64,000 bases of DNA, taken from contig CAZUIM010000009.1 of NCBI GenBank assembly GCA_964620325.1, forward strand, positions 17,809 to 81,808, given 5' to 3'. How positions within the stretch are numbered: position 1 is the stretch's first letter; every line of letters begins with the position of its first letter. This stretch comes from CAZMYM01 sp964620325. GTDB taxonomy: Bacteria; Bipolaricaulota; Bipolaricaulia; UBA7950; UBA9294. The translations under genes and the position numbers were made by a program. Shown piece after piece: positions 8,815 to 17,614 of this stretch. The notes below the pieces were generated by a model, which searched no databases, was not told the origin of the DNA, and saw nothing but the letters and a program-made list of their open reading frames with translations.

Positions 8815-10653
8815 TTGGCAGGCGGACTGAACCCAACGGAGCGGACGATCATCGTCGGCGTCTCTTTCATCGTCGCCGTCGTGGTCAGCATCGTGTTGCA
8901 CGGAACCGGGGTCTCGCTCGTCCCGGTCGTCGCGATCACGTTCGCCGTCCCGTTGATCCTCGGTACGACCGGCTTGCGGCTGCGCAGCGCCCTGATCCTG
9001 TCGACGGGGATCGCCGCCTCCGGCGTCGCTCTCCTCGCCTTCTCGCGGGCCTCGTCGTGGGAGGGACTCGCGCTGTTGTTCATCGGCTACGTTGCGATCG
9101 GCGGAAGCCTCGGCTTCGCGAACGAGCAGCGCGCTCACCGACGGAGTCGTTGGCGGCGACCGAAATCGCTGCAGGACCACTGCGATGAAGAGATCTTCGA
9201 TCCGGCGCTGAACATCCTCCATTTCATCGACCGGGAGGGGAGCGTTCTCCAGCGAAACGAGGCCTCGCGCGCGGCGCTCGGGTTCACCACCAAGCGCTCG
9301 CTACAACTTGGGGAGTACGTTCATCCGGACGACGTCGACCGAATGAAGACGGAGTTGATCCGCCTGTTCGAGCGGGGGGAGATCCGCGGCATCAAGGTCC
9401 GCTTCGTCTCTCAGAACCGGCGGGCATTCCCGATCGAGTTGCGCGGAACCAAGATCACGGAGCGGCTGGCGATTCTCGAGGCTTCCGAGAAGAGCAAGGA
9501 GGCCGAGCTCGAACGGCGTCTGATGGAGACGGAGGCGCGCTATCGCATCCTGATCGAGAAGGCGATCGATACGCTCGACTCGGGGATCATCATCACCGAC
9601 CAACGGGGAGAGGTTCTGTGGGCGAATGCCACCGTCGGAAGGTTCTTCGGGATCGACCGCGACCGCCTGATCGGCGTCGACGCCCGGAGGGCACGCTCCC
9701 GCTACGTCGGGGCCTTCGAGGACGCGCAGTCGGTGGCTCGCGTGATGGAAGAGGCGATTGAGAAGAGGGAGCGGATCGATTCGATGACGTGTCGCGTTCG
9801 CCCGACGCTCGGACGCGAGGAACGCGTCCTCGAGTACCGGTCGATCCCGATCGAAGCGGAGCAGCACCGGAGCGGCCGAATCGATCACTTCATCGACGTG
9901 ACGGAGCTGAAACGCCTCGAAGAGAGCCTCCGTGAGCAGTCACGCAATCTGGAGCTGTCGAACGAGAAGCTCGAGGAGTTCTCGCACGTCGTCTCCCACG
10001 ATCTGAAGGAACCGTTGCGAACGATCGAGACGTTCAGCGGATTCCTGTTGGAGGACTACCCGGACCGCCTCGACGAAGAGGGGGTCGACTACCTGAACAC
10101 CCTCAGGCGAACCTCCTCGAGAATGCGCCAGTTGATCAACGATCTCTTGTCGCTCGCCCGTGTCTCCATCGACGTTACGGCGTTCGAACGGATCAGCACC
10201 CAACGCCTATTGGAGGAGATCCAGGAGGATCTCGACGCGCGTCTTCGTGGCGTGAATCTTCAGGTTGCGGAGGATCTTCCGTCCGTCCGTGGGAGCCGCG
10301 TGCGGATCAGCGAGCTGTTCAGCAACCTGATCGTCAACGCGATCAAGTACAACGACAAGGCTCTCCCGATGGTTCGCGTCGCTTGGGCCGAAGACGGACG
10401 TGGCGACATGGTCAAGTTCTCGATCGAGGACAACGGAATCGGCATCGAATCTCGATATCAGGAGCGAATCTTCGGCATCTTCGAGAAGCTCAACCCGAGA
10501 GAGGACTACGAAGGGACCGGGGCCGGACTCGCGATCTGCAAGCGGATCGTCGAGGAGCACGGCGGGCGGATCTGGGTGCAGTCGGAGGTTGGCAAGGGAA
10601 GTACGTTCTACTTTACCATTCCTAGAGCAAGAGAGGTGGAATCGAATGCGTAG
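8815..10653 (+). CDS. PAS-domain sensor histidine kinase
   Basis: This membrane kinase phosphorylates a partner response regulator. Four hydrophobic segments near the N-terminus (IIVGVSFIVAVVVSIVL, VPVVAITFAVPLIL, ALILSTGIAASGVALLAF, GLALLFIGYVAIGG) are followed by two PAS domains (ILHFIDREGSVLQRNEASRA; IIITDQRGEVLWANATVGRF). Next come a dimerisation/phosphoacceptor domain with the His in EFSHVVSHDLKEPL and an ATPase domain with the N box NLIVNAIKYND, then EDNGIGIE and GTGAGLAICK. The start is uncertain. TTG 8815 follows AAGGATGG and places the helices at the N-terminus; the frame opens at 8713. The gene overlaps the next by 8 bases, making the single-domain receiver its likely partner. The DLKEPL box resembles phytochrome-type kinases. 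Confidence 0.9.
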   Translation: MAGGLNPTERTIIVGVSFIVAVVVSIVLHGTGVSLVPVVAITFAVPLILGTTGLRLRSALILSTGIAASGVALLAFSRASSWEGLALLFIGYVAIGGSLGFANEQRAHRRSRWRRPKSLQDHCDEEIFDPALNILHFIDREGSVLQRNEASRAALGFTTKRSLQLGEYVHPDDVDRMKTELIRLFERGEIRGIKVRFVSQNRRAFPIELRGTKITERLAILEASEKSKEAELERRLMETEARYRILIEKAIDTLDSGIIITDQRGEVLWANATVGRFFGIDRDRLIGVDARRARSRYVGAFEDAQSVARVMEEAIEKRERIDSMTCRVRPTLGREERVLEYRSIPIEAEQHRSGRIDHFIDVTELKRLEESLREQSRNLELSNEKLEEFSHVVSHDLKEPLRTIETFSGFLLEDYPDRLDEEGVDYLNTLRRTSSRMRQLINDLLSLARVSIDVTAFERISTQRLLEEIQEDLDARLRGVNLQVAEDLPSVRGSRVRISELFSNLIVNAIKYNDKALPMVRVAWAEDGRGDMVKFSIEDNGIGIESRYQERIFGIFEKLNPREDYEGTGAGLAICKRIVEEHGGRIWVQSEVGKGSTFYFTIPRAREVESNA

Positions 10654-11080
10654 CCTGGAGAAGATGAAAGTCCTCGTCGTCGAGGACAACCCGAACGACG
10701 TCACGATCATCAAGCGCGCCATGCGCAAGAGCGACGTGAAGTGCGAATTGCACTTCGCCCGCGATGGTGAAGAGGCGCTCGACGCGCTCTATCAGAAGGA
10801 CGAGTTCGCCGACACCCCCCGGCCGGACCTGATCCTATTGGACATCAACTTGCCGAAGATCAACGGGCTCGAGGTTCTCGCGAAGATCAAAGAGGACGAA
10901 CGCCTCCGCCGGATCCCGGTCATCGTTCTCACGATCTCCGAACGGGAGGAGGACATGGTCAAGGCCTACGACAGCGGCGCAGCAAGTTACATGACCAAGC
11001 CGGTCGATTCGAAGGACTTCGAACGGCTGATCCAGACAGTCCAAGACTACTGGAAGATCGCTCAGATCGCTCCTGAGTAG
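10646..11080 (+). CDS. Single-domain response regulator (Rcp1-like receiver)
   Basis: The 144-residue product is a stand-alone receiver without an output domain. It has the acidic pair in VLVVEDNPND, the phosphoacceptor Asp in LILLDINLPKINGLE, a Thr in VIVLTIS and the Lys in SYMTKPVD. The insertion after helix 2 (YQKDEFADTPRPDL) is typical of the Rcp1 group that partners PAS/phytochrome kinases. The ATG overlaps the end of the kinase gene and is preceded by GAGAGGTGG, so the pair is translationally coupled. It probably acts by protein contact or as a phosphorelay step. Confidence 0.92.
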   Translation: MRSLEKMKVLVVEDNPNDVTIIKRAMRKSDVKCELHFARDGEEALDALYQKDEFADTPRPDLILLDINLPKINGLEVLAKIKEDERLRRIPVIVLTISEREEDMVKAYDSGAASYMTKPVDSKDFERLIQTVQDYWKIAQIAPE

Positions 11081-11084
11081 TCAA

Positions 11085-11525
11085 GATCACCAAAAAGGCG
11101 CCGGCGCGGGGACACACGTCCCCGACGGACAGGATTCGTCGGACCTCTCGGCGAGTCGAACGCCCCGCCCGGCCGTCGCATGTGCACAGGTCGCCCCCTC
11201 GCGACCGAGGTACGCTCACCCCGAGCTTGCCGACAAGAGCTCGCGAGGTGAGCGCTGCGGGAGAGGGGCGATCGACTGGAACTCTCCGCAAATGCGGAAC
11301 GACTCCAGCGTACCTCCTTACCGACTCGACCGCGAACGAGAGCGCGGTCTCCCTCGAACGCAAGCGCCGGGGCAGCTCGTGGCCGGAGGCGACCGCCGGA
11401 GACAAGCGGAAACGAGAGATTCGGTGGGACAGCCAACGGTCCTTACCCCGGGAAGGCGGACGCGGCAGCAGGTCCGCCTTCCCACCCCCGCACTTCGTTC
11501 CCATTCAAGTCCAGCCGAGACCCGA
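11085..11525. ncRNA. Non-coding stretch rich in hairpins; candidate structured RNA
   Basis: No convincing gene fills this 440-bp stretch between the receiver stop and the minus-strand gene ending at 11526. It holds an unusual run of inverted repeats. The pairs are GGGGAC/GTCCCC (11108-11113/11118-11123), CCGACG/CGTCGG (11122/11137), CGCTCACC/GGTGAGCG (11213/11247) with GAGCT/AGCTC nested inside, CTGGA/TCCAG (11276/11304) enclosing TCCGCA/TGCGGA, GACCGCG/CGCGGTC (11328/11343), and a perfect 12-bp GGGAAGGCGGAC hairpin (11450-11461/11472-11483). On the minus strand the region ends in a GC-rich element followed by TTTTT at about 11090-11099, which favours leftward transcription. I could not match it to tmRNA, RNase P, SRP or 6S RNA. 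Confidence 0.35.
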
Positions 11526-12320
11526 TCAGTCCGAAGCCTCAGAATCAGAAGCAAAGTGTCGCCAGATCACCGCAGCGAGGGCGCGGGCCCGTTCCGATTC
11601 CACTCGCACCAAGTCGCGTCCAGACAGGTCGATCAGCTCGGCCATCGCTTCGGCGACCTCGTTCGGAACCGGAAAGGGCGGCTGGGTCGCGTCGTCGGAA
11701 CCGTAGAAGATGTCGCTCAGATCATCGCCGACGCGATCTATGCTCGAACGCGTCAACAGCGCACGCGACGAGAATGCGACGGAGAACACCCATCGGCTCT
11801 CGTCCCCGTCGATCGAATCGAACACTTCCGTGAAGGCTTCCTCCATTCGCTCGGAGAGCGCGTAGATCTCGGAAAAGAGTTTCGCCTCGCTCGCCTGATC
11901 CAGAATCGCCGGATCCGATCCCGATCGAGCGATTTCCCGAAGCGTTCCTCCGAATGACGCACAGAACGCGTCCGCCTCGATCCGCAGTCGAACGAGCGTC
12001 TCCGATAGTCCGTTCGCCGTCACCTGCTCTCGGCTCACCAGGCTCCCGTGAAACGAGGCCAGTTCGATCGAGAACGTCTCGCAGGCCGACTCGAGGCCGG
12101 GCGGGATCGCCACCGGCGTCCCCTCGAACAGATGCGCCGCGTACGATTCGTGAACGGCGAGAATCGGGGCGAAGGAGGCATAGACCTCTGCGAACTCCGA
12201 CCCGATACGGCCTTCCGGAAATGCTGCGAACGCCTGGATCTCGTGCGAACGTCGCTCGATCAGCGAGAACAGCGCCGCTCCGACGAGGACCAGAAGGACG
12301 GGAAAGACCGCTCTTGCCAT
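11526..12320 (-). CDS. Membrane-anchored hypothetical protein, 264 aa
   Basis: I do not recognise a family. The start is ATG 12320, where a short basic N-terminus leads into a signal anchor (VFPVLLVLVGAALFSLI). The rest is helical and acidic, with SCETF-like and DAFCASFGG cysteine positions and repeated Glu/Ala-rich helices, giving it the look of a periplasmic four-helix domain. The frame stays open upstream to 12548, but that extension lacks signal character and a ribosome site. Codon bias favours this strand over the overlapping plus-strand frames. It faces away from the BMP transporter operon; function unknown. Confidence 0.65.
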   Translation of the reverse strand: MARAVFPVLLVLVGAALFSLIERRSHEIQAFAAFPEGRIGSEFAEVYASFAPILAVHESYAAHLFEGTPVAIPPGLESACETFSIELASFHGSLVSREQVTANGLSETLVRLRIEADAFCASFGGTLREIARSGSDPAILDQASEAKLFSEIYALSERMEEAFTEVFDSIDGDESRWVFSVAFSSRALLTRSSIDRVGDDLSDIFYGSDDATQPPFPVPNEVAEAMAELIDLSGRDLVRVESERARALAAVIWRHFASDSEASD

Positions 12321-12498
12321 GTGCCGATGATATCCGCGAACGTGGAGTCCACACGCTCCGTGACCCGGACGCTCCTGTCGGGGTGTTTGGCCGTCTGACA
12401 GATTCGACGGATGCGCCGATCGGAAGGCACTCGCCGGAATAACCTTCTCTAGGCTGTTTTCGAAAGCACTCGCAGATCCGTGAAGCAGTGGCGCCGTG

Positions 12499-12527
12499 TT
12501 GCCAACGGCGGCGCGGCTGACTAGAAT
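12499..12527 (+). promoter_or_regulatory. Promoter of the BMP-type ABC transporter operon
   Basis: TTGCCA (12499-12504) and TAGAAT (12522-12527) are 17 bases apart, giving a predicted start near 12534 and a 60-base leader that carries the AAGGAGGTG ribosome site. Confidence 0.6.
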
Positions 12528-12593
12528 GTGACGCAGAGTACTGGGCACCGGTCTTCCGGTGAGAGAGGCGCGTCATCTATCAAGGAGGTGCCG

Positions 12594-13742
12594 TTGAAAA
12601 GGCTGCTTGTGCTTGCGCTGATGCTCGTCCTGGGTCTTTCCCTGGTCGGCATGGCAGCTGGAAAGGTCGCCGTCGTTCTCGACGTCGGCGGACGTGGGGA
12701 TCTGTCGTTCAACGATATGGGATTCCAGGGGACCGACCAGGCCGCAGTCGACTTCGGCCTGGAGATGGTCGAAGTGCAGAGCGCGTCCGCAGCGGACTAC
12801 AGTCCGAATCTGCGGAACCTGGCGCGAACGGGCGAGTACGAACTGATCATCGGGGTCGGTTTCCTGTTCACCGACGCGATGGGCGAAGTGGCGGCGGAGT
12901 TCCCGAACCAGAAGTTCGCCATCATCGACTCGGTCGTCGATGCCGACAACGTGATGTCGATCGTCTTCCGTGAGAACGAAATGTCGGCGCTGATCGGCGC
13001 CCTCGGCGCCCTCGCCGCACACGAGCATGGATACGACGCGTTCGGCGTCGTCCTCGGAATCGAGATTCCGGTTCTCTACCACTTCGAAGCCGGCGTTCGA
13101 TATGGGATGGATTGGGCGAACGAACAGGTCGGCGGCGACGTCGATCTCCTCTACACCTACACGGGCACGTTCTCCGACATCGCGCTTGGGAAGGCCGCAT
13201 CTGAAGCGATGCTCGGGCAAGGCGCGGTCGGAATCTACAACGTCGCCGGCCCGCTCGGGCTCGGTGACCTCGAGGCGGTCACGGAGGCGCACGACAATGC
13301 CGGCACCACGTACGGTCCGCCGTACTTCTTCGGTGTCGACGCCAATCAGGACTACCTCGGAAACGGCCTACACGGACTCGCCAGCGGAATGAAGCGCGTC
13401 GACCACGCGACCTACTTCGCCATCGAATCGGTGGTCGACGGGACGTTCGAAGGCGGCATCACAAGCCTCGGACTGACCGAAGGCGGCGTCGGCATCAGCG
13501 ATCTCGATACGCTGATCGACTTCATCGACTTCGGCGTTCTCGGCGGCGCGATCTCGAGCGACGATTTCTACACGATTGTCGGCAACTGGGCGCTCAACCG
13601 CGCGACCGTTTCAGCCGGCTCCTGGGCGCTGATCGACGAGCTCGAGGCCGCCATTCTCGACGGATCGATCGTCGTTCCGACAGCGGACACGCTCGACCAG
13701 ATGCGGGCGATCCGGAACGACTATCCGCTCGGCTCTCAGTAG
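12594..13742 (+). CDS. BMP-family ABC transporter substrate-binding protein
   Basis: This is the periplasmic binding protein of a BMP/PnrA-family importer, whose known members bind nucleosides or related ligands. The start is TTG 12594, placed by AAGGAGGTG just upstream. A signal peptide (residues 1-22, KRLLVLALMLVLGLSLVGMA) precedes a mature protein with the family pattern: VVLDVGGRGDLSFNDMGFQG, LIIGVGFLFTDAMGEVAAEFP, KFAIIDSV, and FGVDANQDY near the ligand-contact region. The length of 382 residues is normal for the family. It is first in a four-gene operon and is followed by a terminator-like hairpin that should raise its expression over the membrane parts. Together with the nucleoside phosphorylase and cytidine deaminase at 22-24 kb it points to nucleoside import, which remains inference. 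Confidence 0.92.
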   Translation: MKRLLVLALMLVLGLSLVGMAAGKVAVVLDVGGRGDLSFNDMGFQGTDQAAVDFGLEMVEVQSASAADYSPNLRNLARTGEYELIIGVGFLFTDAMGEVAAEFPNQKFAIIDSVVDADNVMSIVFRENEMSALIGALGALAAHEHGYDAFGVVLGIEIPVLYHFEAGVRYGMDWANEQVGGDVDLLYTYTGTFSDIALGKAASEAMLGQGAVGIYNVAGPLGLGDLEAVTEAHDNAGTTYGPPYFFGVDANQDYLGNGLHGLASGMKRVDHATYFAIESVVDGTFEGGITSLGLTEGGVGISDLDTLIDFIDFGVLGGAISSDDFYTIVGNWALNRATVSAGSWALIDELEAAILDGSIVVPTADTLDQMRAIRNDYPLGSQ

Positions 13743-13769
13743 GGGATCCGGCAAGACAGGAACCATATC

Positions 13770-13804
13770 GGGAGAGAGGACCTCGCTCCTCTCTCCCTCT
13801 TCTC
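13770..13804 (+). terminator. Terminator-like hairpin between binding-protein and ATPase genes
   Basis: A perfect 11-bp stem GGGAGAGAGGA/TCCTCTCTCCC (13770-13780/13787-13797) with a 6-base loop is followed by TCTTCTCT. It sits inside the operon, so it is probably a partial terminator or an RNA-stabilising hairpin for the upstream message. Confidence 0.7.
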
Positions 13805-13840
13805 TGAGTGCCGCCGGCCGCTTCGACCGAGGAGAGAGCG

Positions 13841-15448
13841 ATGAGCGAGACACAGACGGCCGGAGCCCCTCCGACCCAAGCGACGATGTACCTTCGAGCC
13901 GAGGGGATCACCAAGGTCTATTCCGATGGAACCGTAGCCCTAAAAGAGGCCGATCTCGAGATCCACACACACGAGATCGTCGGCCTCCTCGGCGAGAACG
14001 GGGCCGGGAAGACGACTCTCACGAAGATCCTCTCCGGGCTCCTCCCACCGACCCGGGGACGCGTGATCTCCCCGCGGGGGGTGATCCGATTCAGAAGCCC
14101 GCGGGAGGCGCTCGACTTCGGCATCGGAATGGTCCACCAGCACTTCGCCCTCGTCGGACCGTTCACGGCGGCTGAGAACGTCGCCCTCAGCCACGAGCGA
14201 CCCTTCACCCGAATCCAACTCGCCAAGACGACCGAACGCCTCGAAGCGTTGATGCAGGAGAGCGGCCTCCGCGTTCCGCTCGACGTGCCGGTCGAGAAGC
14301 TGGCCGTCGGGGAGCAGCAGCGTGTCGAGATTCTGAAGGTCCTCTCGCGCGACGTCGATCTCCTCATCCTCGACGAGCCAACGTCGGTCCTCACGCCGCT
14401 CGAAGTCGACGAGCTCTTCACTCTCCTCCGAAGGCTGAAGGACGAGGGGACGTCGGTCATCCTGATCACGCACAAGCTGAAAGAGGTTCAGACGGTCACC
14501 GATCGGGTTGTCGTCCTTCGTCACGGGGAGATGGTCGGCGACGTCGAGACCTCGTCCACCGACACCGAGCACCTCGCCCGACTGATGGTCGGCCAGGCGC
14601 TCGAGTCGAAGACCGGCGCCGTCGAACTGAGCGACAAGGAACTGCCGCGCGCGCAGGAGCGCACCCCCGTCGATCGGAGCGGAGAGGCGATCCTCCAGGT
14701 TCGAGAACTCGTCTCACACGGGAATACCGGAGAGGTCGCCGTCGGTGGCGTCACGTTCGACGTCTTCGGGGGAGAGATCTTCGGTGTCGCGGGGGTGGAA
14801 GGAAACGGGCAGACGGAGCTGGTCGAGTCCTTGACCGGCCTCCGCGTGCCCAAGTCCGGGGAAGCGACAATCAACGGAACGAACATCCTCGGGCTCAGCC
14901 CTCGGGAGATCTACCGACTCGGAGTCGCGCACATCCCGGAAGACCGCTGGGAGCTCGGGCTCGTCCTTCCCTTCACGTTGGCCGAGAACGCGATCCTCGG
15001 CGTCCATCGGTGGAAGGAATTCACGGGGCCGCTGTCGTTCCTCCGATGGGGGAGGATCAACAGCCACGTGCGGGCGCTGATGGAGCGCTTCGAAATCCGC
15101 GCCACGGGTCCGAATGCACCGGCCAAGAGCCTCTCCGGCGGGAATCAGCAGAAGCTGATCGTCGGCCGGGAGCTGGCCAAGGATCCGTCGATCATCGTCG
15201 CCAGCCAGCCGACGCGCGGGCTCGACATCGGATCGGCCGAGTACATCCGCCAGACGTTGCTCGACATGCGCTCCAACGGTCGAGCGATCCTTCTCGTGTC
15301 GGCCGACCTGGACGAGGTTCTCGCCCTCTCCGACCGCATCGGCATCATGTACGAGGGCGAGTTCATGAAGGTCTGTGCCCCCGATGAACTCGACCGCGAA
15401 CAGATCGGACTTCTGATGGGCGGCGTCCGAAGCGAGGAGGGTTCATGA
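13841..15448 (+). CDS. BMP/nucleoside-type ABC transporter ATP-binding protein (two NBDs)
   Basis: The 535-residue protein holds two ATPase domains in one chain, as in sugar and nucleoside importers. NBD1 has Walker A GENGAGKTT, signature VGEQQRVEI, Walker B LLILDEPTS and switch His in ITHKLKE. NBD2 begins near residue 285, with GVEGNGQTEL in place of a full Walker A, signature LSGGNQQKL, and IIVASQPTRGLD. The Asp-Glu of Walker B is Ser-Gln in NBD2, a common degeneration in this family, so only one site is likely fully catalytic. ATG 13841 is preceded by GAGGAGAGAG. Its stop overlaps the next permease start (ATGA). Confidence 0.93.
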   Translation: MSETQTAGAPPTQATMYLRAEGITKVYSDGTVALKEADLEIHTHEIVGLLGENGAGKTTLTKILSGLLPPTRGRVISPRGVIRFRSPREALDFGIGMVHQHFALVGPFTAAENVALSHERPFTRIQLAKTTERLEALMQESGLRVPLDVPVEKLAVGEQQRVEILKVLSRDVDLLILDEPTSVLTPLEVDELFTLLRRLKDEGTSVILITHKLKEVQTVTDRVVVLRHGEMVGDVETSSTDTEHLARLMVGQALESKTGAVELSDKELPRAQERTPVDRSGEAILQVRELVSHGNTGEVAVGGVTFDVFGGEIFGVAGVEGNGQTELVESLTGLRVPKSGEATINGTNILGLSPREIYRLGVAHIPEDRWELGLVLPFTLAENAILGVHRWKEFTGPLSFLRWGRINSHVRALMERFEIRATGPNAPAKSLSGGNQQKLIVGRELAKDPSIIVASQPTRGLDIGSAEYIRQTLLDMRSNGRAILLVSADLDEVLALSDRIGIMYEGEFMKVCAPDELDREQIGLLMGGVRSEEGS

Positions 15449-16608
15449 GCGAACCGAGGAGACCGATCGAATCGCGGCTTCTCCGCGGTGTACACGGCAC
15501 GTTGACCGGTCTGAGCCCGGCACTCGAATCGCTCCTCGCCGCCGTGGTCGGCCTGCTGATCGGAGCGATCCTGATGTACATCTGGGGGTTCAACCCCTGG
15601 AAGGCGTACATCGCTCTGTTCAAGGGAGCCTACGGCGGTCTGTACGAGATCTCCAGCTCGCTCTCCCGCGGAACGCCGCTGATTCTGACCGCGCTGACGT
15701 TCTCGATCTGCCTCCGCGCCGGGATGTTCAACATCGGAGCCGAGGGGCAGCTGTTCGTCGGGGCGACCGCGTCGATCCTCGTCGCTTACATGGCCCTCCC
15801 GACGCCGCTCGGGCAGATCGTCGGGCTGATTCTCGCCGCGATCGCCGGTGCCGCGTGGAGCCTCGTTCCGGCGTTCCTCAAGATCACGCGCGGCGTCAGC
15901 GAGGTCATCTCGACGATCATGTTCAACTGGATCGCGCGGTGGCTCGTCCTCTATCTGACCATCTTTCTCCTTCGGGACCCGGTCCGTGCGGAGAAGACAG
16001 TCTCCATCCCGGTCGCCGCTCGGTTCCCGGTGATGGTCCGGGGGACCGATCTCTCCTACTCGATCTTCGTCTCCATCGCATTCGCCCTCGCCATCTACTT
16101 CATCCTCTGGCACACGACCGTCGGCTACGAGGTTCGCGCGGCCGGACTGAACCCGACAGCGGCGAGGTACGGAGGGATCCGGAACAAGCGGACGATGTTC
16201 CTGAGCTTTGTCCTCGGTGGAGTCGCCGCCGGCCTGGCCGGGGCGACGATCACGATGGGACTCCCGCCGACCTACGCCATCTACGGCGGTGCCGCGATGC
16301 CGCAATTGACGAACGTCGGATTCGACGGGATGGCCGTCGCGATGGTCGGACGGAATCATCCGATCGGCATCATCATCGCCGCCATCTTCTTCGGTGGGCT
16401 CACCGCCGGTGGACGGGTAATGCAATTCTACGGCTCGAATCCCGTTCCGCTCGAGATCGTCCGCGTTGTCATGGGCGCGATCGTGCTCGCCATGTCGATC
16501 CCCGAACTGATCCGGATCTTCCCGGCCGTCAAGAAGCAAGGCGTGGAGTTCGCCTCCCTGGTCAAACGCCTGACCCGCAGAGCTCCGAAAGAAGGGGAGG
16601 AAGCATGA
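15445..16608 (+). CDS. BMP/nucleoside-type ABC transporter permease 1
   Basis: The 387-residue membrane protein of the BPD_transp_2 family has about nine to ten hydrophobic segments and the family motif in SICLRAGMFNIGAEGQLFVGA. The C-terminal half has EVRAAGLNPTAARYGGI, the cytoplasmic loop that contacts the ATPase. It overlaps its neighbours on both sides (ATGA at 15445 and at 16605), so stoichiometry is set by translational coupling. It forms the transmembrane channel together with the product of 16605-17498. Confidence 0.93.
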   Translation: MSEPRRPIESRLLRGVHGTLTGLSPALESLLAAVVGLLIGAILMYIWGFNPWKAYIALFKGAYGGLYEISSSLSRGTPLILTALTFSICLRAGMFNIGAEGQLFVGATASILVAYMALPTPLGQIVGLILAAIAGAAWSLVPAFLKITRGVSEVISTIMFNWIARWLVLYLTIFLLRDPVRAEKTVSIPVAARFPVMVRGTDLSYSIFVSIAFALAIYFILWHTTVGYEVRAAGLNPTAARYGGIRNKRTMFLSFVLGGVAAGLAGATITMGLPPTYAIYGGAAMPQLTNVGFDGMAVAMVGRNHPIGIIIAAIFFGGLTAGGRVMQFYGSNPVPLEIVRVVMGAIVLAMSIPELIRIFPAVKKQGVEFASLVKRLTRRAPKEGEEA

Positions 16609-17498
16609 GCCTGAACGACATCCTGAGTCTGCTACGAATTTCGCTGCACGCCATGGTCCCGCTGGCGCTCACCGCCGTCGGCGAGATCATCGGCGAGACG
16701 GCGGGGCTGTTCAACATCGGACTCGAGGGGATCCTCCTCATGAGCGCCTTCACCGCCGTCCTCGGAGCCAAGGCCGGAGGGCCGGTCGTCGGCCTTCTCG
16801 TCGGAATGGGCGTCGGTGCGTTCGTCGGCCTCCTCTTCTCGGTGATCAACACGTACTGGAAGGGAACCCAGATGGTTACAGGGATCGGGATCAACCTCTT
16901 CGCGATGGGTTTCGTCGCGTTCGGATTGATCCAGCTCGGTGCTCCGGGGTTCCACGACGTGCCGAAGGCGGCCGAACTCGCCAAGCTGCGCACCCCGATG
17001 GGGGCGATGAGCCCGATGATCCTCGTCGCAATCGTCCTGCCGTTCCTCGTCTTCTGGTTCCTCAAGCGGACCCGAGCCGGATTGATGCTCAAGGCGGCCG
17101 GTGAGGCCCCGGAGGCGGCCGACGTCGCCGGGATCAACGTCAACCGGATTCGCCTGTACGCCACGACGTTCGGCGGACTCCTCGCCGGGCTCGGCGGCGC
17201 CTACATGAGTGTCGCGTGGATGGGGCTCGTCACCAAGGATCTCTCCGCCGGCCGCGGCTTCATCTCTCTCGCCTGCGTCGTCTTCAGCGGACTGAATCCG
17301 CTCCTCGCCCTTCTCGCGAGCTTCATCTTTGGCCTCTTCCAGGGAATCGCCGAATGGGTGAAGACGCTTCCGTCGAAGCCGATTCCGGGACAGTTCGTCT
17401 CGATGCTTCCGTACATCGTCACGCTGCTCGTCGTCTCGGGGGCGATCGGCCGCGTACGATTCCCGAAATCGCTCGGGACCCCGTACAAACGCGAGTAG
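16605..17498 (+). CDS. BMP/nucleoside-type ABC transporter permease 2
   Basis: The 297-residue second permease of the BPD_transp_2 family is the shorter partner, as is usual in these systems. It begins MSLNDILSLL, has the motif EIIGETAGLFNIGLEGILLM near residue 25, and has the ATPase-contact loop LKAAGEAPEAADVAGINVNR near 160-180. It has about eight hydrophobic segments. It is the last gene of the operon; the phn promoter begins 9 bases after the stop. Confidence 0.93.
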   Translation: MSLNDILSLLRISLHAMVPLALTAVGEIIGETAGLFNIGLEGILLMSAFTAVLGAKAGGPVVGLLVGMGVGAFVGLLFSVINTYWKGTQMVTGIGINLFAMGFVAFGLIQLGAPGFHDVPKAAELAKLRTPMGAMSPMILVAIVLPFLVFWFLKRTRAGLMLKAAGEAPEAADVAGINVNRIRLYATTFGGLLAGLGGAYMSVAWMGLVTKDLSAGRGFISLACVVFSGLNPLLALLASFIFGLFQGIAEWVKTLPSKPIPGQFVSMLPYIVTLLVVSGAIGRVRFPKSLGTPYKRE

Positions 17499-17506
17499 CG
17501 TCTGCT

Positions 17507-17535
17507 TTGACTACCGCACCTGTAGAACCTATGAT
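17507..17535 (+). promoter_or_regulatory. Promoter of the phosphonate-type ABC transporter operon
   Basis: TTGACT (17507-17512) and TATGAT (17530-17535), spaced 17 bases apart, are close to consensus. The predicted start near 17542 leaves a leader of about 73 bases containing AGGAGGTG. Confidence 0.65.
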
Positions 17536-17614
17536 AGCGTTATGAGGATCACATTGGGGCGTGGGGTGGCACGCACGCGTCCCGGAGGCTTCAGCGAGTC
17601 ACAGGAGGTGCGCT

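Noticed and set aside
11085..11525. tmRNA, RNase P RNA, SRP RNA or 6S RNA
   Set aside because: I looked on both strands for a resume codon with tag ORF and T-arm, for GAGGAAAGTCC/ACAGAA, and for GGTCAGG...GGAAGCAGCC. None was present.
12528..12593. Upstream start for the BMP binding protein
   Set aside because: It would put the AAGGAGGTG ribosome site inside the gene and hide the signal peptide behind a polar extension; TTG 12594 fits better.
15145..16539. 464-codon minus-strand frame over the BMP ATPase and permease
   Set aside because: It is opposite clear ABC transporter genes; its composition (His, Arg, Asp-rich) is that of an antisense shadow.
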